The notes under the pieces were generated by a model. That model did not search any database. It had not been told where the DNA came from and was given only the letters and a program-made list of their open reading frames with translations. The position numbers and the translations under genes are program-made. From Rotaria socialis (taxonomy: Eukaryota > Rotifera > Eurotatoria > Philodinida > Philodinidae), in assembly GCA_905331475.1 (NCBI GenBank), contig CAJNYU010002385.1, positions 115,005 to 179,004 on the forward strand: a stretch of 64,000 bases of DNA. Direction: 5' to 3'. Shown here piece by piece: positions 1-13,245 of this stretch. Every line of letters begins with the position of its first letter. Position 1 is the stretch's first letter.

Positions 1-1158
1 TCTGATATAATGAATACAAGTTCTCTGCTAGCTCAACTAATGTTGGTGAAAAAGAGGATCGCCTGTTCGAGCTTAACTTTCACTATTGAAAGTTTACACT
101 TGTAAAATATATTTCACTCAAATAATTAATCAAGCTTAGCTCTTCTTTCAATAAAATATCATCTAACATTTTCAGTTAAATAAGATATACGTATATTCAT
201 CACCACTACTACTACTACTACTACTAATAATAATAATAATATAATTATCCATCCATCACAATTCACATGATATCTTGACACATAATAAAGAACCAAATGT
301 GAAATAATCTCATGCTGAAACACTACTTAAAGATTTTAGTAACGACTTATAGTATGTAAAAATACTCTCTTGATAAATATTATTCATTGAAGTTTCACCT
401 TATTTCGATCGATATCCTTTTGTACATAATATAAATAAATTTTAAATGATTTTCTAATAAATTCACTATTCATGCATATTGAATTAATGCTGCAATTGTT
501 ATTGACAGATTTTTTAATTTGATGATCATCTTATTTATTAGACTAGTAACTTACACGTTGGATACATTAAAATTGAGATAATGAAATGATTTCATTTGAG
601 CATAATGGATTCTTTTCCATTCACTCTTGTATAGAAATTCATAACAAAAAAGATTGATTTCGCATGTAAATAATATTTGAATTGCTCTACTCACACTAAA
701 AAGATCATAGAAAACGATTTGATTGATTGAAAATGAAGAAAACCATGTTCTTTCAGTTGATATCAGTCGATTATGTATTCAGCGAGAGAGATAGATAGAC
801 AGACAGAGTGAGCATCAATATAATTGGTTCAACATAACCATTCACATAATTTTTCAACCTCCTCAAATCGCTTTACATTTTATGAACATAACATCTACAG
901 TGTGATAATTGAAATGAATGACATTGAATCTTTCTTTCCAATCAAAAATTATTAAAAAAAGTTGATATTTTCAACAAAAAACATTTCGATTGGTTCATCA
1001 GAAGTCGCATCGATACCGTGAAACAAAGAGAACAACTGAAAATGAAAGATATTCTGTTGATTCGACTTAACTATATAAATTGGCGTGTTTAATTGTGTAG
1101 ATTTAATGCAAAAGATTCATTTTCCATTTAGAAATCTTATTTTCATTAGGTACCTTCA
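1..1158. other. AT-rich upstream non-coding DNA with microsatellite
   Basis: I see no coding exon in this stretch. It lies upstream of the SR-protein gene and should contain its promoter and 5' UTR, but no clear TATA box or other element can be assigned. A trinucleotide microsatellite, (ACT)n running into (AAT)n, sits at about 203-241. Confidence 0.6.
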
Positions 1159-2949
1159 ATGGGTCGGCATCGCTCAGATTCACGTTCTCGATCAGTATCT
1201 TCAAGTTCGTCGTAAGTTCTATTGAATTTTTAAAAAGAAGCAACAGTTTATTTGGTATGTATATGTTTTACTCATTACTGAAGTGGCCGTGGTACACAAT
1301 CATCAAAATGGAATGGTGAAACAGGCTATCGTGTTCATATATCGGATTTAGCAGCTGGTGTTTCACGTAAAGAAGTTGAAAGAGTATTTGGAAAATATGG
1401 AACTGTTAATGAAGTCTGTTTATTTTATTTTCATTATTGATTAATAATTATGTTCTTTTCTAGGTATGGGTAGCAACAAATCCACCTTGTTTTGCTTTTG
1501 TTAATTTTAAACATCGTTCGGATGCAGATAAAGCTATTCGAGAAGTTGATGGAAAGTAAGATCAAAGTAGTTATTTAATTATTTATAACTAATTATTATA
1601 TTAGAATAATCGGTTCTACTCGTGTTGGTGTAAGTTGGGCACGAACTCGTACTTATGGTGGCCGAAATCGTGGAGGCCGTGGTTACTCATATCGGCATAG
1701 TGGTAGTCGTCGTCGATCAAGGTAAAATTCATATTTATCTAAGATTTATTTTTAATCGCTGCTCCCATGATGATATTTCTTTTTGTCTCTTCATGTCGGT
1801 GCTGAAAGGCATAGTCGAAAGTGAATTTTATTTCGTTAGATTAAATAATAATGTCCGCTTAATTTTGATTCTAGTAGCTTCACGGGTTTTCGAATGGTCT
1901 TTAATGATGATTTGTTGGTTTTTTCATTCTAACAATTTGTATGTAGTCGAGCCTGATAAGACGATTGGCCATTTGTTTTTTTTCTTTTTGGTTAAAAAAT
2001 TACTGAATAAAATAGTGTTGATATTTGTTTGGATCTTCTCGGCTTCTGGGCAATTGTGCTCGGCCAAAACAGATATCGATGGAAAGTTGCGACTCATTCA
2101 TTACGTGTGAACTAATATTTTGTATTTTATCCAATTTAATAGAAGTCGTTCAAGAAGTGGTTCACGTCATAGACGACATCGATCGAGATCACGGTCAAGT
2201 TCACGAGGTATATTTAATGTTTTTTTTTTAATATTTGTTCCTTTAATATGTATAATTTTTGCTTTAGAACGTTCTCGTCGTCACAGTGGCTCACCACGAG
2301 ATCGTAAACGTGTAATTCGTTCAAATGATCGACAAGAATCAAGATCGTCTCGATCAATATCACGTTCTCGATCACGATCACGTTCACGTTCATCAGCAAG
2401 ACAAAAACCACCGAGAAATGCTAATGGGTAAGAGAAAAGTTAAACAAATTATTCTTGAAATGTACACGAAAGAAAGTATCAAATATAGAAGAATGAGTAT
2501 TTTTTCAATCATATCTTTACTGAAATATTCATGTTTAAAGTAGTGAATAATTTATAGAACGAAGCAATCTTTTCCTGTTACTCGTTGTGTCAACAGCGTT
2601 CATTATTTCAACATAAAATGAATTGAATAGTATTTTAGATGAATTCATAGAACTATGACATTCGCAAATCATTCCTATTTGATTATAAAATTGGAACATA
2701 ATTTCTCATTTTTGTTTAGACGAAGTCGATCTCGTAGTTCAAGTGTTGATGATTGTCATGATAAAAGATTAGCTGGATCATCAGCAACAGCTGCTAAGAT
2801 TGATGGAAATAATAGTTATGAGTAAGTAAAAAAAATGAGCTACTATTTTTCAAGATCATTGATTAGATTGGTGCTTGTCTGTCTACTATTTTTTTTATTT
2901 TGATATTTTTCTATTTAGTCGATCCCCGATTGTTGCCGGTGGTGATTAG
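1159..2949 (+). CDS. SR-type splicing factor (one RRM plus RS domain), 8 exons
   Basis: Nuclear serine/arginine-rich splicing factor that should bind pre-mRNA through one RRM and recruit spliceosome parts through its RS tail. Exons are 1159-1211, 1284-1413, 1464-1555, 1605-1721, 2143-2207, 2268-2427, 2720-2821 and 2919-2949. All introns are GT-AG and the sum is 750 nt (249 aa plus stop). A short N-terminal RS stretch (residues 4-18) precedes the RRM (about 33-104), with RNP2 as VHISDL (35-40) and RNP1 as CFAFVNFK (70-77). The [15 protein letters not shown] stretch matches the SRSF3/SRSF7 subgroup. A Gly/Arg linker and a long Arg-Ser tail follow, ending in a short acidic C-terminus. Intron 4 (421 bp) and intron 6 (292 bp) are long beside their neighbours. 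A poly(A) signal AATAAA lies near 3072. The family is secure, the exact orthologue is not. Confidence 0.95.
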
Positions 2950-3953
2950 ATCCTGATCATCAATCAAAAGACGTTTGATATCTATTTGTGTTGAATAGTC
3001 ATCCCTAAAAGTTTGTTGTCTCTATGTATGTTTGTGTTGAACTTCTATTGGTGTATTCTTTTTGAACTAAAAATAAAGCTCATCGTATGATGTTAAGTAT
3101 ATTTAAATTGGTAGAGGCTTCAATAGTTTGTGGAAATTTTTTGAGATACTATCAAGTAGTTATAGATGAGAAGTCTAATTATCTGTAAAAAAAAACATGA
3201 TCGAAATCTCGGTAAGAGATTTTCATGAAATGTTACTATTCTGTACAGATTTTGTGTGACCTTTTCAATATATTTTTATTTCAATATTTATCTTGAAACA
3301 GCATATAAATATACATAAGAAACGTCCTAATATGTATCTTAATTATTTTTGTCACCCAGTACATGAATGAATTCTTTTGTCAAATGAATGGAAGATTACT
3401 TATATTTTATCCTAAGTATCAAAGCTAGTACAATTTTTCTAGGAAACATCATCTAGTACTACTCAGCTTACCAAAAAGATGGAATAAAATAAAAAGAATT
3501 TTGCTTTCTAGCCATAAGAAATATTTTTCTACATGAAAGATGATTGAGTGCTAACTAATAATTTGATCAATAGACATTTCTTTAGTGATAAGGTTTGAAT
3601 ATTTGTAAAATTTTCTTTATTCGTAGTCTTAGTTGAACAAAATATCTTCAGTAAAGATAATGCGCAATAAAGAAAACCGACATTTGTCTAATTGGAAGTA
3701 GAGCATAATTCCAATCAGATACATTCTCAATAGCATTCAAATCTAAATCCTTTAAATATGAGTGTGATAGAATATTAGATATTCTTTATTCTTTTTGAGT
3801 AATCGAAAGATTTCATTGATACTTCTCTATATCTAAATAAATTAGTGGCACGAAATTCATCAACAATTTATTTAAAAAAAGAAGTAGTAATATGTCTCTG
3901 AATTCTATGCTATTTATGCTTGATTACTTATAAACCATATTACAATTCAATGG
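2950..3953. other. Convergent intergenic region
   Basis: This stretch separates the 3' ends of the SR-protein gene (+) and the ankyrin gene (-). It holds the SR gene's AATAAA near 3072. I see no other gene in it. Confidence 0.6.
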
Positions 3954-5307
3954 TTATGATACATTCTGTTTTTTGTGTAAATCGTTGGTTCGTGCTTGAG
4001 ATAGATTGCTTTTTAGTTGGTGAGAAGATTCGTCAGCTTTTCGTAATGATAAATCACTTGTTCTTGGTATTTGTTGTTGTGTTTCTATTAGTTTTTCCCA
4101 CATATTTTTATATTTTGTATGTATTTCTTCAGTACTATGTTTTCGATCAGATTCAATACGTGATAAATTATTTTGTGTTTTCATTGTTTTGCCTTCATAG
4201 CTCACAGTTGACATAAAAGGTTTTATTTTGTTATCATGAACTCTGAAATGTTTTATTGGTTCAATTATTTGTTTAGAAAGTGGACTTGTAGAAATATATT
4301 TTTTTCTCCTGTGAGTTCGATCTTTATTATGAGACGCTTTTGAGTTCATTTTTTGAGTATCTTTACCTTGTTTTAATAATCTAAAACAATCACTATCTGG
4401 TTCAGTGAAATCGATAGCTTGAAAACCTTTATAATCAATTTTGTCTATATTGGCATGAACATTTATGAGCACACGACACGTATTAATCATATTTAATTTT
4501 ACAGCTAGCATTAATGGTGTACGTCGAGCAGTATTTTCGGCATTAACATCGCAACCTTTATCAATTAATTTTTCTAACAAAGAAATCCGTTCATCATTGT
4601 CTTTATTATGGCAAAAGCAATGTAATAAGGTATTCTTTTCATTATTTACGACAGAACGACACGGTGCACCAGCATTTTCCAATAGATCAAACATTTCTTC
4701 ATCACCATTTGTTATAGACAAATGCACACTAAATAAAATAGAAGTTTTCTGTTCAACATGAATGAAAGAAAATAAATGCGTACGGTCGATTTTCAAATAA
4801 TTTTTCTACATAGTTTACATTTGCTTGTCTCTCAATAAATAAGGTTGCTATTGGTAGATTGCTTGTTCTTACAGCTATCATTAAAGGTGTTTCTGTAATG
4901 ACATAACTATGGCCATCTTCATCTGCATACTTATAAATTGAAGGTTGATCGACGTAAGCTCCATGGTCTAATAAAATATTAGCCATTTCAAGCGCAATTC
5001 GTGCTTCATGTAATCGATCATTTTCATAGACTGTTGCAGCTAATAAACCGAGTGGTGTTTGAAAAGTAAGAGAATTTGGTTGATCAGGAGATGCACCTTG
5101 CTCAAGTAATAAACGAACAGTTGATGACGATGTATACTTCATTGCCAATAATAGTGGTGTATTTCCTTGCACATCCAATTCTTTATGAATATAATCTCCA
5201 TTCACATTCAAAATACGACAAATACGATTTGTATTGTTAGCTAATATAGCAGCACGAAATGCAGATAAAGATGTTTTAAATAAATATGATAACAATATTT
5301 TCAACAT
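3954..5307 (-). CDS. Ankyrin-repeat protein with basic disordered tail, 2 exons
   Basis: Exons on the minus strand are 5307-4784 and 4728-3954, giving 432 aa. The intron (4783-4729) was placed by frame: the donor follows CGACC and the acceptor follows a T-rich tract ending TTTAG. This joins ...NYVEKLFENRP to VHLSITNGDEEMF... and restores an ankyrin repeat split across the junction. The first about 310 residues carry roughly six or seven ankyrin repeats (for example GNTPLLLAMKY, TPLMIAVRTSNLPIA, TPLMLAVKLNMIN), a protein-binding scaffold. The remaining about 120 residues are Lys/Ser/Gln-rich and probably unstructured. There is no signal peptide, membrane segment or second recognisable domain, so partner and role are unknown. 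It is unlike the large ankyrin-PARP gene at 32-42 kb. An additional upstream exon cannot be excluded. Confidence 0.85.
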
Positions 5308-6445
5308 GAAAGCAATACTATCGTAAAAATAAATGTGAGTAATTATTCAGAATGTTTGATAAACAAATGCATACGACGGCGCTTGGACAGATAAATTGAC
5401 TATTTCTTTTTGTCTTTATACATACGCAAATAAGTAACAATAGAATAACGATAGCTCGATAAAATGATCACAGGTAACAAAAATTAAAGAATCGTATAGT
5501 AACTTTACAGGAGATAAACGTATATTCGTTTAATGTAAATTAATGCTATGAAATATTTTCTTTAATTAAAGGCGACAAAATAATTTCTTATTTAACAATA
5601 TTCATAAGAACTGTCACAACCTACCGTGAATAATTTCGTTTTCGTGCTAATTGTAGGTTGGCCTTGTTTGAATTATAATTAATGATTTGAGCTCGGTATT
5701 TCGTAATTGATAAGAAAACAAATATGGACAAACCTGTAGATAATGACTTGTGAAAAAGATAGGAAGAACATCGTGTATGTATTGAATCGATTGGCGCAGT
5801 TCGATGATTGGAAAAAATGATTGAATCTAGTCATTTATTTGTCCTATGGGTTTCTTGCTCGACAGTATGATCTATGAAGCATAGCATTCAAAAACAAAAA
5901 AGATAATGTACATCGGATTGTATAAAATCATATCTTTTAACATAATAATATGAACATATTGTAAAAATAAAAGTTCCGCTTTTCATAGGTACTCTTTCAT
6001 GAAAACTCTTCGAGAGATCTGTATATATATGATTTATTCGTTTCTACAAGGCAATGTATTACGATACGAGCATTGACCTCATTATTTGCACGCATTCAGT
6101 GAATGATTTCTAACTATTATTGTGTCAAAATAGACTATTATTTTGTAGTCATCAATCAAGAACAACAACATATCTCGGCCGTCAATGAGAAAACTGAAGA
6201 ATGTTACCAGTTTTATCTTAAAAAAACATGAATATATTGAATCAAAGTGTGATAGTTTAGTAATAATTTCAAAACATGAATTGCCTCATAACTTTGTTTT
6301 TTTTACATTTCTGTGTACGATGTATTATTTTCATTCGATGAAATAAATTTGTGTGCCTTAAACGATACAAAATTAGATACTGAATATTTTTTTATGTAGA
6401 TGAAAATCAATTGATCAGTTTGACAGAATCATATTTTTATTGTTG

Positions 6446-6983
6446 CCCTAGTCAACTCTTCCCTAAAAAGTTCCCCGGGAGTCCCCTGTAAAACTCTCTG
6501 GTGATTCATGACAGGAAGTTCCCAGAAACGATCAGACCTTTCACGAAGAGTTTAGCGATTTCTCAGGAGTTTCTAAGTCATTTACCTTTTGTTACCTGCT
6601 TGTGAACCGACACCAATTTTTTTTCAATCTCTCTCTTTCTACGAAGATCTTCTACCTAATACATTTAGTAGACGTTGACTCAGTGGACAACTCCTGCGAT
6701 TGTTAAATCGCCTCAAAATGATGAGCTATCACTGAGACGACATTGGTAGAAGTCCAAACGATATTTAACACTTGAACAAAACTGGATGTTAAAATTATTT
6801 CTTCTACATTTTGAGTTTCTTATATACCTTCAAAAGCGCAAAAGAAAACGGCGAATACATTCCTACACGCCCTGATAAATGCTTCAGATACTTCCTAGTG
6901 ACTTCCCAGTGAGCTTTTTATTTTTACTGCTCTGTAAAATTCTGGGACTCCCCGGTGATTCTGCGAGGGAGAGTCAATTAGGG
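6446..6983. mobile_element. MITE-like non-autonomous DNA transposon
   Basis: A GC-richer island of about 540 bp lies in AT-rich DNA, bounded by imperfect terminal inverted repeats of about 40 bp. The left end begins CCCTAGTCAACTCTTCCC and continues to CCCGGGAGTCCC. The reverse complement of the right end begins CCCTAATTGACTCTCCC and continues to CCGGGGAGTCCC. The interior has no open frame, so any transposase would have to come from elsewhere. No convincing target-site duplication is visible, so the superfamily is open. Confidence 0.55.
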
Positions 6984-8612
6984 TGTCAATTAATCAAAAG
7001 AACAATTATATTCGTATCATTAATAGATAGATTACTTGCATCAATTTAATTTAGATTGAAGCCTATCTGAGTTAATAGATCTCATTTACATTTATCAGAC
7101 TAGTTCCAGAGAATTCCGAAATCCATCAAACAAACAAAAAATCAGTTATTATTCAAATAGATAAGTGAAAATAGTTCATATGCACACAGAACTCTATAGG
7201 AAACTTCATTTATTTTGTATGAAGAAACAATTCACATTTTAATACCACAATAATAACATTTATTTTTCATTAACGAAATTATTTAATCCATATTGGTAGG
7301 ATTACAGACAACTTTATTGAAACTATTTGTTTATGTATTAAAGCATTAGAAAAAAATGATCAGAATCTGACATGTTCAATAATGAACAAGAAAACCTTAA
7401 GACATCAGCACACAGAATTAATGCTATCTGATTTTCAATTGAAACTAATCATCATGGTTATAAGAAAGAAAATTGAAAATTCATTTTTTTCACAGATTAG
7501 ACAATCCGACTTGGAAACAAAATCCAGTTCTTCATTCAACAGCATTAAGTAACAATATTTATAATGAACACATAAAGAAAAATCAACATATAATGAAAAA
7601 TGAAAATTGAAATTCAGATAAATGTTTAAATCAAAAGAATGTTATTAATCAAAATTGAAAAATAGACACGTGATAATTGGCTAAAATATCGAGAATTTTT
7701 TTTGTTTATTAAAAATATTAGCCTTCTGAGGTTTTACTTTATAACATGTGTTTTATTCACAATTTCGTTGAAAGAAGTATTGCGTTCTTAAATCTGACCT
7801 TAATTGATAATTGTTCTACTTAACGAGGAAACTACTCAATAAAAAGTGCACTTCATTTCTTAAGCCTTCCAGGTTGACTTTGATTGATATTGACTATCTG
7901 TAAGATTTCTGTGAATTGCAAAGCAATCAAAATTTTTGAGAGACTCCATCTAAGAGTCAATTTTTTCATATTTATTGTTTCTTGTGCAACTAATCTTAGA
8001 TTTAATTGAAATGCATCATTTTAAAAGAATACTTGCTTATATCAATGGTTGTCACAAAAAAAAACTTAATAACTGACATAACTGTTAACCATTTGTTTAT
8101 TAGTTGTTTAAATCATTCAATATTACTAATAAATTGCGTTCTTCCAAGTACTGTCGACATAATACCATTATAGAATTCCATTAAAATAACTAAGAAGAGC
8201 GTGGATGTAGTCGCTGGTGCAGAGATGACAGATACTCATAACCGCACCCACCAACACAAAACTATTATATTTTCGACTGAGACTAGCTTTCAGTTTTGCT
8301 TCCTTATCATTAAGTGATTCTCAACAGATATAGTAAAATTTGTGTTGCTTCTGTTTCAAATACTTTGTGAACGCAAGTGTGTTGCTTATCGTAGTAGCCG
8401 GATTACCAGTGTGAACATTTAGTGATGTTGAATATAATTTTAGACATTGGTATTGTTTGACCTTGAATAGGATGAGGTGAGGTAAGATAGTATACATTGA
8501 TGAGTAATTCATATCTAGATATATGTGTTTGCTATATTATTGAAAATGTGCTTATATGACAAAGAAACAATTTTGACTCAAGAAAAACACCAGATGTGCA
8601 ATTTCACAAGCT

Positions 8613-8630
8613 ATATACTATAAAAAAGCC
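8613..8630 (+). promoter_or_regulatory. Probable TATA box of the secreted-protein gene
   Basis: The stretch TATACTATAAAAAAG lies 50-65 bp before the ATG at 8679. That spacing is right for a TATA box with a short 5' UTR. It is the only TATA-like element near this intronless gene; local AT-richness limits confidence. Confidence 0.45.
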
Positions 8631-8678
8631 AAATGATTATCACAATATTCACTGAAATCAAATCATCAATAAAAAAAT

Positions 8679-9230
8679 ATGAACCTTATCACAATTGTTT
8701 CGTTATTCGTTTATGTAGCTGTTACTACATCAGTTATTCTTCCTGAATTACATGTTATCAAACGTATATCATTTAAATATCCATACAGTTGTCAACCGGG
8801 CCCATTAAGTTATGAAGGTTGTGCTCTATTCATTACCGACTATGGTGTATCACGAAATATGCCTGATCTTTTATATAATGGTGCTTGTGGTTCTGACAAT
8901 ACCTTTGATGTGATGTTATCTGGTGACAATTTTGGTATGTTAAGCGACTTAGGTGATGTGCCACTGGAAAATGTAACAGCATCAAAAGCTTTCAATTACG
9001 AAAATATGGCTGGACAAGATAACCAATTCTTTAGCAACATCAACGTAGTCAAAGGGCATACCTATGCCGCACTTTTAGCTAAAGAAGAAATTCGAGCATT
9101 ATTTGTGTTTCGTGTTGAAAGCTATGAAAAAAGTGGTCCCGCTACAATTGCTTATGCTGTTAAGCAATATGGTGTCGTTCAATCAGTTCAAGAAGCACCT
9201 GGTTTTTCTTGGGTTGAACCAAATCATTGA
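8679..9230 (+). CDS. Small secreted protein of unknown family, intronless
   Basis: The gene encodes 183 aa in a single exon. Residues 1-20 form a hydrophobic signal peptide (LITIVSLFVYVAVTTSVIL), so the product should enter the secretory pathway. The mature part has three cysteines (38, 48, 70), one N-glycosylation sequon (NVT, near 105) and a mixed, globular-looking composition with no low-complexity tail. There is no membrane segment after the signal. I do not recognise the fold or family. A TATA box lies upstream (8613-8630), and AATAAA near 9300 gives a plausible 3' end, so the gene looks complete and expressed. The absence of introns is unusual beside its neighbours; it may reflect a retrocopy or simply a small gene. 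Confidence 0.85.
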   Translation: MNLITIVSLFVYVAVTTSVILPELHVIKRISFKYPYSCQPGPLSYEGCALFITDYGVSRNMPDLLYNGACGSDNTFDVMLSGDNFGMLSDLGDVPLENVTASKAFNYENMAGQDNQFFSNINVVKGHTYAALLAKEEIRALFVFRVESYEKSGPATIAYAVKQYGVVQSVQEAPGFSWVEPNH

Positions 9231-12200
9231 GAAGAATTAAAATTATTCATGTCTGTCAATCTTTGAACAGAGTTCCTTATTACTCTTATGCATGTTTTTG
9301 AATAAACACCAAGTAAAAAAAGAGCATCATTCTCAAAGGTTTAAGGTCAAAAGAAGGAAATCATAAAACAGTGAAGAAGATTAAATCCAATGAACAATTA
9401 AAATCTGATTTCATACTTCAGTATAAAGATTTTATTGTGAGAAGTTCCGATATTCAATCTATTTCAACAATAGAAAGCGATATTTGATCTTGCTGAAATT
9501 TATTTAAAATGCATTTAAGTGAAAGTTTTCAATAGATGATATTGCTATAAATAATAATTCTAATCAAAAATGAAAAAATGTAAATTAACAATTAATTGAA
9601 ATATAAACTATTTAAGAGTGGTGTTCTGAACAGTACATGTATCTTTTTTTCTTTTTTAAAATAATGAACAGGAGTCAGCTTGATCTATTTAAATATGGCA
9701 GAAACAGCTGCTATTTCTAATGAACTGTAAGATTTTTCAATGTTTCTTTTTGTTGTTATATTTATGTGACTAAATCACTTTTGGATAATTTTGTTGCCAC
9801 GTATTGTGTGCAAAAGCCAAGTTGCATACAAAATTTAGCCACTATTTTGTAAGATATCAATACTCTAGAATTCGAGCAACGTTTTTCTGCATATTGTTTC
9901 GACATTTTAGGATAGATTCAGTCAAGTGGCGTTTTGAAATTTTTTCTAAATCTAATCAGACAATATTTCTTTGTTTTAATGATACGAACCTGAAAAAAGT
10001 CAGAAAACTCAATTCATAAGAAACTTAAACACATCTAAATCTTCACATATTGATAGTCTTAATAATTATTGCATATATTCTTCTGGTTTTATCAGTGATC
10101 TAGTGCGTGAAAACTAACACGTTTATCTTTAAAATATGATTGCATTGTTCAAAATTACGATCATACTTTCTGATGAGAGCACAACATTTTAAATAGGCAT
10201 TCGTATTCCAAGATGTTTTGATTATGAAAATTTCGCTTGAAAATAAGCGGAGAAATTTATTGTGAAAATTCAAAATTCATAGCTAAATGAGTAGATTTTG
10301 CTGAAGTTGGGTACAGTGACGTGTTTGTTGTTGATTTTTCAATTAGTCTATAATCAAAAATTAGAAAAAAATCCTTTTGACACATTGACTCAATTTGAAT
10401 ATGTTCATTTTACTTCTTAAAAAATGTAAGATTATAAAAAGAAAATTCTAGTGAGTTTTTTAACAAAAAATGTCAATGTCAATCTATAGATTTTGACCTA
10501 TGAGATTTCAATAATTTTCAAAAGTCCAGCTTTTGTTTCACACAATTACTGCAATTGTACTTAATCATTGCTTATTAATCGGTAGTCGACATAAAATTGC
10601 AAATTTATCAAATAAAGATAACATGGTATGAGGACAACGAGTGAATACTAATGAATTGATCTAGATGTAAACGCATCATTGTCTCCCAGTTATTATCCAT
10701 AATAAATATTTGATGATATTAGCAAATAAAGAGACGTGAAAATTCTGAAAATTTACTTTAGCTTACATTTCAAAAACAGCTTTTCTCTTTTGAACATATA
10801 TTTTTATAATAGTATAACCTGGATCTTGTAATTAAAATACATATATCGTTATTCTGGCCATTCAAAATTGCTCAAAATCGCATAAAAGAGTTAGATGATA
10901 AAGAATATCACGCCATTTCTGGTGGATCATCTTTCATTTATTTAAACTTTCTTTAAAACCATATGATAATATTGTTAGTAAGCATACTTAAGGTTGATTT
11001 TTCTCAGGTTTACTTAAGCATGGCACTTTTTCTTCAGTGAAAACTCACTTGTAAGATTTATATTTTTGTACAAATAAAAAATTTACGGAGAATCTTTTTA
11101 ATAATGCCACTTTTTCTGTATCTAGCTTTCAAGTGACTTAGACATTTTGAAAGATTTTGACATTATCCAGTTTTTGGTATATAATCAAGCATATTTATCA
11201 AGCTTCTATTAGATATAACTGATAGTCAATTAAAGATAAATTACGATGAGATATTTGTAAGCACGTATCTATTTTGTACTATGCTTTTCCAAATTATTTT
11301 CATAAAATGTAAGCAAAAAGAAACACGCTTACATTTTCAAGCAAAGTAAGTATACCGATCGAATAGAAAATGTAAATATGCTAGAATTTAAAAGCTATAG
11401 ATATTCGATTATGTTGACAATGATCTAAAGACAAGAACTCAAACAACTACAATAATATCATCGGAAAAAGAATAGAAAAACAAATACTCGATAGAGAAGA
11501 AAAATAATACTCCACAACATGTGAATAATCCTGCTGACATAGAGATTTGCAACTAACCAAGTCGATATAAAGATGTCTATTATATAAAACTGAGAATCAA
11601 TTATTTGGCTATTTTTCTTCAAACAAGTACCGTAAAACATAGATTTCCATTGACATAAATCAGTAAGGTGGATACAGCTGTTGAAGATACTCATACCAAC
11701 AAGTTGCTTTGATACAATCGTTATATTTATTTCAACTTTATCAACAGAAAAAGAAACCGTGAGTTGGCATATTTGCCTATAAATCACTTCGATCTAATCC
11801 ATATAAGACTTTGATTTATTTATGATTTTACTTTTAAATAGGAGAAGAAAAATTATTGACTACAAATATCACAATTAAATGTGTCTATCGATACTTTGTT
11901 CTGCTTGTCATTCGTCTAGATACGATTTTCAATAGAAAAAGAAATGTTTTTCTTATTTTTTCTTATTAACCTATTGAATGGATATGAGTACATTGTGTAT
12001 TTCTTTTTTTTTATGCATTTCATGATGAAATTAATTTAAAATAAAACGAGTAGCTATTAATTTCCGATGGTTTTTAGCCTGCGGTATCGAGAATAAGTAC
12101 ACGCTAGGTGTTTTCTCGTAGCTATACTTGTTCTGAAAGAATGTATGGACCTCTCTCTGTAAACATTTAGATGATATATGCGAGAAAATAGGCATTTATT

Positions 12201-13245
12201 ATCGTGAGAACCATATATATATATATATTTTCTATTTTATTTATGATCGTTGATAATTATTTTTGAATGCAACATATAATATATTTATCGATTTAGATAT
12301 TGTTGATTTGACATAAATCATCTTGAACATTGATTCTTGCACGTAAAATAAATCTGATAGTTGATTTTCCATTTACATTGAGAGAAGAGTTAGATCTGCA
12401 TTTCTTTCTGTGTATTTACTTCGTTCTATGAGATAGAAATAAGACGAACTGGTATATGTCATCTTCATTCACTATTCTGATTTGAATTTTTAGTGGACCC
12501 TATGAGAATGATACGATAGATTTTATGACTGACATTATTTTCATAGTCCCAGACGAGCAGATTAATAAAAATAAACGGAAGTAATTAAATAGTATTTACA
12601 TGTTGATTTTCCTTAACGGTGAGAGAAGACTACGATTCTACTTTTTGTTAACAAGTACGTTGAATAAAGATTCATGGAAAAGGTGCTACCTGGTTTTTTC
12701 ATCTATTGACTAGATCATTTTACGTTTGTTTATTTAAAACAGTACCATTGACATTTTAGGCAACTAGAAGATAATTTAAGGCCATGAAAATAAATGAGTA
12801 ATATTTTTATTTTCTTTCTTTGTAATGTATTTATTTCGATGTTTTGTTGTTGATTCATCTTTCTATTTCGATATTATACTATATATTTAAAATCGAAATT
12901 TCAGTTTCCTGATTATAATTGAACAATGATAAAAGAACATATTTTTGATGAAAAATTAGTTTTTTTCTGAATATATATATATTGATAGACTAGTAAATAC
13001 AATTGTAACTTTAGTAGCAGCTTCTAAACAAATATCTCATTGATACAATGAATGTTCTTTATCAAGAGCTATTCATGAACGATCAAGGGCACGTTTCTGC
13101 ATTTTCTCATTTAATGAAACCTATAAATCAGTCCTTGTTGATCAAGAAAACGATAAAAACTTTATAAATTTTACTTTAGAATTCCGATAGAAATAAGGAA
13201 AAAAAGAATCCCATTATGATTTCTTTAGTAACATTAATGTAATAT
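9231..13245. other. Non-coding AT-rich region
   Basis: After the poly(A) signal near 9300 I see no supported gene for about 4 kb. The open frames at 9804-10019 (+) and 11458-11787 (-) are compositionally biased and lack domain character. A short stretch at 9695-9726 could be an orphan first exon (see findings). Confidence 0.5.

Larger units (their letters stand above)
5308..8678. other. Non-coding region upstream of the secreted-protein gene
   Basis: This is AT-rich DNA without a supported gene. The recognisable content is a MITE-like element at 6446-6983, listed separately, and the promoter of the next gene at the right end. The small open frames here have no protein character. Confidence 0.55.

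Noticed and set aside
1655-2110. Open frame of 151 aa on the plus strand
   Set aside because: It reads out of frame through exon 4 and intron 4 of the SR-protein gene; the RRM/RS exon chain explains the region.
3954-4796. Straight read-through of the second ankyrin frame from 4796
   Set aside because: The first about 20 residues lie in the intron; the spliced model restores a complete ankyrin repeat.
11458-11787. Minus-strand frame of 109 aa
   Set aside because: Hydrophobic/aromatic composition typical of translated AT-rich DNA, with no domain, splice or regulatory context.
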